From assembly GCA_021798655.1 (NCBI GenBank), contig JAJZFE010000389.1:1-15002 (forward strand): a DNA stretch of 15,002 nt, given 5' to 3'. Positions within the stretch are counted from its first letter, which is position 1. The number at the start of each line of letters is the position of its first letter. The stretch is from Acidobacteriota bacterium. GTDB taxonomy: Bacteria > Acidobacteriota > Terriglobia > Terriglobales > Acidobacteriaceae. Below the pieces are notes generated by a model that did no database searches, had not been told where the DNA came from, and worked only from the letters and a program-made list of their open reading frames with translations. The translations under genes were made by a program, and so were the position numbers. This document shows, in pieces, positions 6,606 to 12,716 of this stretch.

Positions 6606-6917
6606 ATGAATACCCATCTCGATCTTGCCACTCATGGAATCCCGCTCTGGTTTCTCGTCCTCTCCCTCTTTCTCCCGCGCATCTGCATCGTGCTCGCGTG
6701 GCTTCAGCACAGCATGCCGCATTACATCCCCTCGGTCGTCGGCATCATCCCCGCGATCGTAGCCCTGCTCATCCCGCGCCTGCTCATCCTCTTCTGGATC
6801 TACAGCGATCAAGGCATCGGCCTCTGGTTCCTCATCCACGTCATCGGCCTGCTTATCACCTGGGGTGGCGGCAGCTCCCGCGTATACACCCGCCGCCGTG
6901 TCACCTACGTCGACTAG
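6606..6917 (+). CDS. Small integral membrane protein, three predicted helices
   Basis: 103 residues; family not recognised. Three strongly hydrophobic segments are seen: about 12-33 (IPLWFLVLSLFLPRICIVLAW), 43-67 (containing VVGIIPAIVALLIPRLLILFW) and 70-88 (GIGLWFLIHVIGLLITW), then a basic tail SSRVYTRRRVTYVD. Two helices share a repeated L(F/L)(L/I)PR(I/L) pattern, each placing Pro-Arg inside the hydrophobic stretch. The start at ATG 6606 has AGGAG (6592-6596) nine bases upstream. It is probably cotranscribed with the cupredoxin-like lipoprotein 56 bp upstream and may be its membrane partner, but that is inference from position only. Confidence 0.75.
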   Translation: MNTHLDLATHGIPLWFLVLSLFLPRICIVLAWLQHSMPHYIPSVVGIIPAIVALLIPRLLILFWIYSDQGIGLWFLIHVIGLLITWGGGSSRVYTRRRVTYVD

Positions 6918-6973
6918 CCTGGGGATAGTGTGGTGAGTCATTAATTCGCTCAGCCAACGAATCGTCATCCTTG

Positions 6974-7013
6974 TGACTGCGTTTCACGCGGCTTCTTGCG
7001 TCAAACGCAGTCA
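6974..7013. repeat. Imperfect hairpin downstream of the membrane protein gene
   Basis: TGACTGCGTTT (6974-6984) pairs exactly with AAACGCAGTCA (7003-7013); after one mismatch the stem goes on as ACGC/GCGT around the loop GGCTTCTT. There is no T-run, so it is not a standard terminator; a REP-like unit is more likely. The rest of 6918-7133 shows nothing else. Confidence 0.6.
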
Positions 7014-7133
7014 AAGGAGCCTTAGGACGCTCGTTCTGCCTGGACTCTCCAGATCTTTCTGTCTGAAAACTTTCAATAAGCTTCCGACTCACCCCACTGG
7101 AGCCATCCTTACTTTCCGACGGCTCGCCGCGTC

Positions 7134-7187
7134 CCATCGGCTTCTCCTGATCTGACGTAAACTACCTCCGACAGGAGAAGCCGATGG
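7134..7187. repeat. Perfect 16-bp inverted repeat covering an RBS and start codon
   Basis: CCATCGGCTTCTCCTG (7134-7149) is the exact reverse complement of 7172-7187, with a 22-bp spacer. The right arm contains AGGAG and the ATG (7184-7186) that once started the VOC gene. The spacer contains TAAACT, which could be a -10 element. Confidence 0.85.
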
Positions 7188-7365
7188 AGCAGCGATCAGC
7201 CTCATCACCCTTGGCGTGATCGATCTGGCCCGCAGCAGAGCCTTCTATGAGCGTCTCGGATGGCAGCCTTCCATGCGCCACGCCGAAGGCGTCGTCTTCT
7301 TTCAGGCGGGCCCCATGGTGCTCTCGCTCTTCCCTCGCGAACCACTCTCGCCTTCCGTTGGACAG
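7184..7365 (+). pseudogene. Broken VOC/glyoxalase-family gene
   Basis: Fragment of a vicinal-oxygen-chelate (glyoxalase/bleomycin-resistance-like) protein. After the ATG at 7184 (preceded by AGGAG) the frame is lost at once: the family-like sequence AAISLITLGVIDLARSRAFYERLGW is read from 7189, one base out of frame with the ATG, as if a base had been deleted. The frame continues FYERLGWQPS ... FFQAGPMVLSLFPREPL to about 7350 and then loses likeness to the family; the remaining codons to TAG 7432-7434 overlap the 3' end of the opposite gene. Intact members have about 120-150 residues, so more than half is missing. The right-hand boundary is approximate. Confidence 0.7.
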
Positions 7366-7370
7366 GACAG

Positions 7371-9023
7371 TCAGAATCTGACTTTTGCCGCGAAGTTCCC
7401 GTCGATAGCTTCAAAATCATCGGTTCGTGAATAGGTGTGAGTTCCCAGATTATTGCGTACCCAGTCCGGGTCGATCCGTCCGACCGGAACTTCGCTGTAT
7501 TCCATCTCATTCAAGACAGTTACTTCGGAGAAACACAGAGCATAACCATAGGCTTTTGAGCAATCCTGAGAAGGCCGGATAAGTTTTCCATCCTGATAGA
7601 ACAATGCTCCGGCAGGGCGGGCTCTTCTTACATCCGATACCACTGGATTATTGCGATGTGCCGTCCACGGTCCAAACAATGAATCCGCATAGAACAATCC
7701 GAGTTCGTCGCAATTGGAGTATTTTCCATTCGACAATCCTACAAACATCCAGAATTTTCCATTGGCCTGGTGGATCGTCGCATCAACTGCAACAATATCC
7801 TGCAACAACACCGCCGCGAGCGACCAGCGGAATGGAAATTCATCTGCACGATATAACTCCACCGTGCGATTTTGCTTCGTCTCAGGAATCATGTACATGT
7901 GTCCGTCCTGTTCAAATAAAAACGGATACGAGAGGTGATAAGGACGGCGCAGAACTTCCACGGGTTCGCTCAGTATCCCGTCCGCGCTCACTTCCGAACA
8001 GCAAATAAGCGCACGGCCTTCGCTGTATCGATAATCTTCAAAAAACAGATAGGTCTTACCCTCTCTTTTCACCAGAAAAGGATCGGCATAAAACCTGTCC
8101 CTGGGAGGGCGACTCAATTGATATCCCGCTGTAGCATCGAAATGATGCTCCGGTGACCTCTTTCTGATCGCCACAAACCACTGAATTAGGCCTCCTTTCA
8201 ATCGCAAAGACAATTTCGTACGAATGGATCGTTTAATAAATCGCCAAAGGAACACCGTCATCTGTAGTGCATCGGGAGTCTTATACATCCTTCGAGCATA
8301 GGTATTCTTTTCGTTATAGGTGTCCAGGGATTGGATGTAACTCCAGCCCCGCGTATCCAGATCACGTAACCGGCGCAGAGCGAACTCGGCTGTCTTCCAA
8401 TAGATAGGATTGCGGCTTCCATAGAGTGACGTGAAATCCGTCGCGGAATGACTCCTGTAAATTACATGGCCACCATCCAGCGAGTCAGTCAGAATCTGCA
8501 GAATCGTACCGGATACAGGGTTCCCTTCGTATATCTCCCAAAAAAGAGGCGGTCCGCCTCTGTACTCAAGGTTGTCGTCGTGATGAAACGACCAGACGCC
8601 GTATCTCGCCACATTTAGAATCTCGCCTCGAATAATTCGAAATCCAAACCGGAAAACTACATCGAGATTCGCAGCGCGGATAGTAACAAGGTCGTCCTCG
8701 TTGAATTGATCCGTAAATCCTTTACGGATCGGATTGACTTGAATGAGTTGTACCTCACTCAAGAGCGAAGACACGTCCCGTGGACTTTTTGCGTCCGGAT
8801 CAACCTTCCGTCTCTGGTAATCCCATTGCTCGTAGCGATGATAGAGCGTCTGCTTCCAATGATTCTTTAGCCGCTTGCGGAGCGAAGGCCGGGTCTTCTC
8901 CACCGGCGTATTCAGAATGACCAGTGACACACTGGCAAACCCTGAGCTCTCAATATCCTCGATAATCTTGGCAACCCATGCGCTGGTGCCCCACGAATCC
9001 AGCATTACACCAATGCGCAACAT
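7371..9023 (-). CDS. Formyltransferase-like domain fused to a GH43-like beta-propeller
   Basis: 550 residues; exact function unknown. Residues 1-~240 resemble the formyltransferase fold: MLRIGVMLDSW start, D121-VVFRFGFRIIRGEIL, then GVWSFHHDDNLEYRGGPP (142-159) and TDSLDGGHVIYR (179-190). In classical formyltransferases the first of these is N-x-H plus SLLP...G and the second carries the catalytic Asp; here the Asn position is Ser (S145, H147). Residues ~300-550 have blade-like repeats RFYADPFLVKREGKTYLFFED (310-330), LSYPFLFEQDGHMYMIPE and VDATIHQANGKFWMFVG, resembling GH43/GH32 propellers and the propeller of plant glucosamine inositolphosphorylceramide transferase homologues. A role in modifying a surface sugar or glycolipid is inference. 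Start ATG 9023 is chosen over the upstream GTG at 9053 because AGGAG lies five bases before it. GC and codon use are clearly lower than in both flanks, so transfer is likely. Confidence 0.8.
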   Translation of the reverse strand: MLRIGVMLDSWGTSAWVAKIIEDIESSGFASVSLVILNTPVEKTRPSLRKRLKNHWKQTLYHRYEQWDYQRRKVDPDAKSPRDVSSLLSEVQLIQVNPIRKGFTDQFNEDDLVTIRAANLDVVFRFGFRIIRGEILNVARYGVWSFHHDDNLEYRGGPPLFWEIYEGNPVSGTILQILTDSLDGGHVIYRSHSATDFTSLYGSRNPIYWKTAEFALRRLRDLDTRGWSYIQSLDTYNEKNTYARRMYKTPDALQMTVFLWRFIKRSIRTKLSLRLKGGLIQWFVAIRKRSPEHHFDATAGYQLSRPPRDRFYADPFLVKREGKTYLFFEDYRYSEGRALICCSEVSADGILSEPVEVLRRPYHLSYPFLFEQDGHMYMIPETKQNRTVELYRADEFPFRWSLAAVLLQDIVAVDATIHQANGKFWMFVGLSNGKYSNCDELGLFYADSLFGPWTAHRNNPVVSDVRRARPAGALFYQDGKLIRPSQDCSKAYGYALCFSEVTVLNEMEYSEVPVGRIDPDWVRNNLGTHTYSRTDDFEAIDGNFAAKVRF

Positions 9024-9028
9024 ACTCT

Positions 9029-9033
9029 CTCCT
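9029..9033 (-). promoter_or_regulatory. Shine-Dalgarno that decides the start of the fusion gene
   Basis: AGGAG on the minus strand, five bases before ATG 9021-9023. It makes the longer reading from GTG 9053 (ten more residues, IEDDDTGES) unlikely. Confidence 0.75.
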
Positions 9034-9145
9034 GTGTCATCATCTTCAATCACCCATGGCAGGCGAGTAGGTCAAGTGTCGCCGCCAGTATAGCAGCCGG
9101 ATCTGCCTGCAAAGCTGGTGTTCCGGCAATCCCCGTCGCTTGCGA

Positions 9146-9151
9146 TATCCT
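9146..9151 (+). promoter_or_regulatory. Candidate -10 element of asd (leaderless type)
   Basis: TATCCT, exactly six bases before the asd ATG, with AGTTAA between. The transcript would begin at the start codon. No Shine-Dalgarno and no -35 match are visible. Confidence 0.5.
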
Positions 9152-9157
9152 AGTTAA

Positions 9158-10288
9158 ATGGAACGGCGAAACGTAGGCATTCTCGGCGCGACCGGCATGG
9201 TCGGACAGCGATTCATTCAACTCCTTGCGGACCATCCCTGGTTCAACATCACCTGGATCGCAGCCAGCGACCGCAGTGCCGGCAAGCCCTACGCCGAGGC
9301 CTGCAAGTGGAAGCTCGACACGCCGCTCCCCGCGCGCATCGCCCAGATGATCCTCCAGCCCAACACCCCCGAGGCCTGCACCACCGAGCTTCCGCGCATC
9401 ATCTTCGCCGCACTCGACGCCGACATCGCCCGCGATCTCGAGCCTCGTTTCGCCACCGCCGGCTGCGCCGTCATCTCCAACTCCTCCGCCTTCCGCATGA
9501 CCCCCGACGTCCCCCTCGTCATCCCCGAGGTCAACGCCGACCACCTCGCCGTCCTCGAAGCCCAGGCCACCCGCCGCACCTCGGGCGGCTACATCGTCAC
9601 CAACCCCAACTGCTCCGCCATCGGCCTCGTCCTTCCCCTCAAGCCGCTCGAAGAGCAATTCGGCATCGAGAAGCTCTTCGTCACCACCATGCAGGCCATC
9701 TCCGGCGCCGGCTATCCCGGCGTCGCCTCGCTCGACATCCTCGGCAACGTCGTTCCCTACATCAAGAACGAAGAAGAGAAGCTCGAAGAGGAAGTCGCCA
9801 AGCTCCTCGGCACCGCCTCCACCACCGCCTTCCAGCCCGCCCCCATCGCCGTCTCCGCGCACTGCAACCGCGTCGCGGTCATCGACGGCCACACCGAGTG
9901 CGTCAGCATCAAGCTCCGCAAGCCCGCCACCCGCGACCAGATCCTCGCCGCCTGGGCCGACTTCCAGCCCCTCCACGGCAAGGGCCTTAACGGCCTCCAC
10001 CTCCCCTCCGCGCCGATCTTCCCCGTCGAGTACAACGCCGACGACACACGCCCGCAGCCTCGCCTCGACCTCATGCGTGGCCACGGCATGACCACCACCG
10101 TCGGCCGTCTCCGCCCCTGCGCCCTCTTTGACTGGAAGTTCACCCTGCTCTCCCACAACACCATCCGCGGAGCCGCCGGCGCCGCCATCCTCAACGCAGA
10201 GATCCTCGCCGTCCTCGGCAAGCTCGACTTCCGCGATTTTCCCCCCATGAAATTCGGTCAGACCGCAGAAGTGCTGGTGCCCGCATGA
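9158..10288 (+). CDS. asd: Aspartate-semialdehyde dehydrogenase, archaeal/fungal type
   Basis: NADPH-dependent reduction of aspartyl phosphate to aspartate semialdehyde, the branch point toward lysine/diaminopimelate, methionine and threonine. 376 residues. Visible: nucleotide-binding loop GILGATGMVGQRF (7-19), SNSSAFRM (107-114), VIPEVN (121-126), active-site Cys152 in TNPNCSA, QAISGAGYPG (179-188), HCNRV (235-239) and RGHGMTTTVGRLR (307-319). The length and these motifs fit the archaeal/fungal-type subfamily rather than the E. coli type. The ATG at 9158 starts directly at the Rossmann strand. The last four bases overlap the lysC start (ATGA), so the two are cotranscribed and probably translationally coupled. 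Identity is firm. Confidence 0.97.
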   Translation: MERRNVGILGATGMVGQRFIQLLADHPWFNITWIAASDRSAGKPYAEACKWKLDTPLPARIAQMILQPNTPEACTTELPRIIFAALDADIARDLEPRFATAGCAVISNSSAFRMTPDVPLVIPEVNADHLAVLEAQATRRTSGGYIVTNPNCSAIGLVLPLKPLEEQFGIEKLFVTTMQAISGAGYPGVASLDILGNVVPYIKNEEEKLEEEVAKLLGTASTTAFQPAPIAVSAHCNRVAVIDGHTECVSIKLRKPATRDQILAAWADFQPLHGKGLNGLHLPSAPIFPVEYNADDTRPQPRLDLMRGHGMTTTVGRLRPCALFDWKFTLLSHNTIRGAAGAAILNAEILAVLGKLDFRDFPPMKFGQTAEVLVPA

Positions 10289-11718
10289 GTACACCCCGCA
10301 ACCACATCGTCGTCATGAAGTTCGGTGGCACCTCGGTCGAGGATGCCACCGCTATCCTGCGCACCGCCTCGATCGTAGCCGGCCGCCTGCGCAAAGGCCT
10401 CAGCCCCATCGTCGTCGTCTCGGCAATGTCGAAGGTCACCGACACACTCCTCGCCGCAGCCGCAGCGGCTGGTCGCAACGCGCGCGAGGACGCACTCAAG
10501 CTCTCCGACACCCTGCGCACGCGCCACCTCAACACCGCCGCTGAACTCGTCACCAATCCCGACCGCCTCACATCTCTCCAGCTCAACATCCATCACGAGT
10601 TCGACACCCTCGACGATCTCCTCCGCGGCATCTCCGCCGTCGGCGAGCTCACCCCTCGCACCTCCGACAACGTCGTCAGCTTCGGCGAGCGGCTCTCCTC
10701 GGTCATCGTCACCGCGGCCTTCGCCGAGCAGTCCATGCCCAGCGCGCATATCGACGCTCGCACCGTCATCCTCACCGACCATCACTACGGCAAGGCCGCG
10801 CCCAACGAGCCCGCCATCGAAGCCGCACTCACCGAGCACGTCCTTCCTCTCGTCGACCTCGGCAAGGTCCCCGTCATGGGCGGCTTCATCGGCTCCTGCG
10901 ACGGCATCACCACCACCCTCGGCCGCGGCGGCTCAGACTACACCGGAGCCCTCGTCGGCGGCGGCCTCCACGCCGGCGCCATCGAGATCTGGACCGACGT
11001 CAACGGCATCATGACCACCGATCCGCGCATCGTCCCCGAAGCTCTGCGCGTCAAGACCATCAGCTTCGAAGAGGCCGCCGAGCTGGCCTACTTCGGCGCC
11101 AAAGTCCTGCACCCCGCGACGATCCTCCCCGCCGTGCAAAAGAACATCCCGGTCTTCGTCCTCAACTCCCGCAACGCCGAAAACGAAGGCACCAGGATCA
11201 CCGCAACGCCGCCGCCCTGCGCCAGCCCTTTCAAGTCCATCGCCGCAAAAAAGAAGCTCACCATCATCGACATCGTCGCCAGCCGCATGCTCCTCGCGCA
11301 TGGCTTCCTCAAGTCCGTCTTTGATGTCTTCGACAAGCATGGCTGCGCCATCGACATGGTCTCCACCTCCGAGATCTCCGTATCGGTCACCGTCGATTCC
11401 AAGGAAGCTCTCCCCGCCATCTGCGCCGAGCTCAGCAAGATCGCCGACGTCAAATACGAAGGCAACAAGGCGCTCATCTGCCTGGTTGGCGAAGACATTC
11501 GCGGCATCTCCGGCATCTCCGGCCAGGTCTTCTCTTCCATCTCGCACGTCAACGTCCGCATGATCTCGCAGGGCGCCAGCGAGATCAACATGAGCTTCAT
11601 GATCAACGAAGAAGACGTGGACGAAGCCCTCCGCTCGCTCCATAAAAAATTCTTCGCCAACCCCGATCCCACCATCTTCGACATCGAAGCCCGCGTCCCC
11701 ATGATGGATAAGGTTTAG
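10285..11718 (+). CDS. lysC: Aspartate kinase, monofunctional with C-terminal ACT domains
   Basis: First step of the aspartate pathway: ATP-dependent phosphorylation of L-aspartate. 477 residues, close to the long monofunctional class (E. coli LysC type). Visible: VMKFGGTSVED (10-20), VSAMSKVTD (45-53), SFGERLSS (132-139), GGFIGSCDGITTTLGRGGSDYT (begins 199), WTDVNGIMTTDPR (236-248) and AYFGAKVLHP (268-277), then two ACT domains from about 323 to 460, including MVSTSEISVSVTV (358-370) and ISQGASEINMSFMI (427-440). The ACT pair implies feedback control, most likely by lysine and/or threonine; which one cannot be read from the sequence. No lysine riboswitch is possible in front of it, because its start overlaps the asd stop codon. 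No clear Shine-Dalgarno is seen, consistent with coupling. Confidence 0.97.
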   Translation: MSTPRNHIVVMKFGGTSVEDATAILRTASIVAGRLRKGLSPIVVVSAMSKVTDTLLAAAAAAGRNAREDALKLSDTLRTRHLNTAAELVTNPDRLTSLQLNIHHEFDTLDDLLRGISAVGELTPRTSDNVVSFGERLSSVIVTAAFAEQSMPSAHIDARTVILTDHHYGKAAPNEPAIEAALTEHVLPLVDLGKVPVMGGFIGSCDGITTTLGRGGSDYTGALVGGGLHAGAIEIWTDVNGIMTTDPRIVPEALRVKTISFEEAAELAYFGAKVLHPATILPAVQKNIPVFVLNSRNAENEGTRITATPPPCASPFKSIAAKKKLTIIDIVASRMLLAHGFLKSVFDVFDKHGCAIDMVSTSEISVSVTVDSKEALPAICAELSKIADVKYEGNKALICLVGEDIRGISGISGQVFSSISHVNVRMISQGASEINMSFMINEEDVDEALRSLHKKFFANPDPTIFDIEARVPMMDKV

Positions 11719-11750
11719 GCAGTTCTCATACCCGCGCCCGCACAACGCTC

Positions 11751-11781
11751 GTTATTCTCAGCGCAGCGAAGAGCCCCTGTA
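11751..11781. repeat. REP-like fragment between lysC and dapB
   Basis: GTTATTCTCAGCGCAGCGAA followed by GAGCCCCTGTA resembles the GTCATTCnnnAGCGnAGCGAAG form of the other repeats here. It lies in the 175-bp gap between lysC and dapB. AACGCT (11744-11749) and AGCGTT (11792-11797) bracket it as a short inverted pair. Confidence 0.5.
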
Positions 11782-11881
11782 GCTTGCTCGCAGCGTTAAT
11801 GCTTCCAGCTCTGCCTGACGATATCCGCACTCATCTGTTGCTTCTCTTCGCGCAGCCCTCCAGCACGCTCGACACAGGGAC

Positions 11882-11887
11882 TAAACT
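11882..11887 (+). promoter_or_regulatory. Candidate -10 element of dapB (leaderless type)
   Basis: TAAACT, exactly six bases before the dapB ATG, the same spacing as at asd and tilS. No Shine-Dalgarno lies between. It suggests dapB has its own promoter even though it follows lysC. Confidence 0.5.
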
Positions 11888-11893
11888 AACCTC

Positions 11894-12598
11894 ATGCGCA
11901 TCCTCGTCCTCGGTGCCGGCAAGACCGGCCAGCTCGTAGCAGAAGTAGCCGCCGCGCGCGGCCACACCGTTCGCGTCTTTGCCTCCCACGAGAACCACAA
12001 CGCCGCAGCTCTCACCCCTCCCTTCCTCGAAGGCATCGACGTTGTCATCGACTTCACCACCCCTGCAGCCGTAGTCCTCAACCTGCGTGTCTGCCTCGCC
12101 CACGGCGTCCGCATGGTCATCGGCACCACTGGCTGGTACGACCATCTCTCCGAGATGCGCGCCCTCGCCACGCGCTACAAAACGGCCCTTCTCTACGGCA
12201 CCAACTTCTCCATCGGCATGCAATTAATGCTTCAGCTCTCCCGGCAGATGGCCACCACCCTCAAGCCCGCCGGCTACACCTTCGCCATCGCCGAGACCCA
12301 CCACGTCACCAAGCTTGACGCACCCAGCGGCACCGCTCTCACCCTTCGCGACACCGTCCTCTCCGCCATCGGCAGTAAAGACGACGGCGTCAATACCCAG
12401 GTCCCCATCACCGCCAACCGCACCGGCGACACCGAAGGCATCCACACCCTCATCGCCACCAGCAACTGCGACCGCATCCTTCTCACCCACGAATCCAACT
12501 CGCGCCGCCCCTTCGCCGAAGGTGCCGTCCGCGCCGCCGAGTGGCTCTCCACCCGCACCGGCGTCTACGACTTCCACGAAATCTTCACCGAGCTCTAA
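11894..12598 (+). CDS. dapB: 4-hydroxy-tetrahydrodipicolinate reductase DapB (short form)
   Basis: NAD(P)H-dependent reduction of 4-hydroxy-tetrahydrodipicolinate in the diaminopimelate/lysine pathway. 234 residues, shorter than the roughly 270 of E. coli DapB. Visible: a Rossmann loop LVLGAGKTGQ (4-13), in which the usual GRMG is KTG; VVIDFTTPAA (50-59); GTTGW (77-81); YGTNFSIGM (101-109); and the signature ETHHVTKLDAPSGTA (134-148) with catalytic His136/His137 and Lys140. The C-terminal segment SRRPFAEGAVRAAEWL (203-218) is typical of the family. ATG 11894 starts directly at the first beta strand. Together with asd and lysC it forms a near-complete early lysine branch; dapA is not in the window. 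Identity is firm. Confidence 0.95.
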   Translation: MRILVLGAGKTGQLVAEVAAARGHTVRVFASHENHNAAALTPPFLEGIDVVIDFTTPAAVVLNLRVCLAHGVRMVIGTTGWYDHLSEMRALATRYKTALLYGTNFSIGMQLMLQLSRQMATTLKPAGYTFAIAETHHVTKLDAPSGTALTLRDTVLSAIGSKDDGVNTQVPITANRTGDTEGIHTLIATSNCDRILLTHESNSRRPFAEGAVRAAEWLSTRTGVYDFHEIFTEL

Positions 12599-12649
12599 AC
12601 CGCGTTCACCCGATCTGCGCGAACTTCCTCCCTCAGCAGGAGCCTGTCA

Positions 12650-12686
12650 TCTCCACCTCAGGCGCGCACGTGCGCCGCAGTGGAGA
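12650..12686. terminator. Hairpin between convergent dapB and TonB receptor genes
   Basis: Outer stem TCTCCAC/GTGGAGA (12650-12656 and 12680-12686) encloses a GC-rich inner palindrome GCGCACGTGCGC (12664-12675). It lies 51 bp after dapB and 30 bp after the receptor gene, the right place for a two-way terminator. It lacks a T-run on either strand, so termination strength is uncertain. Confidence 0.5.
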
Positions 12687-12716
12687 GACCTGTAGTGCGT
12701 GCCCCCGCGAACCCAG

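Noticed and set aside
9024..9157. Lysine riboswitch ahead of the asd-lysC pair
   Set aside because: Only 134 bp lie between the divergent starts, and the likely promoter sits six bases from the asd ATG, leaving no leader.
9050..10294. 414-residue minus-strand frame opposite asd
   Set aside because: Composition is the Gly/Asp/Glu/Val-rich pattern of an antisense shadow of a GC-rich gene; asd itself is unmistakable on the plus strand.
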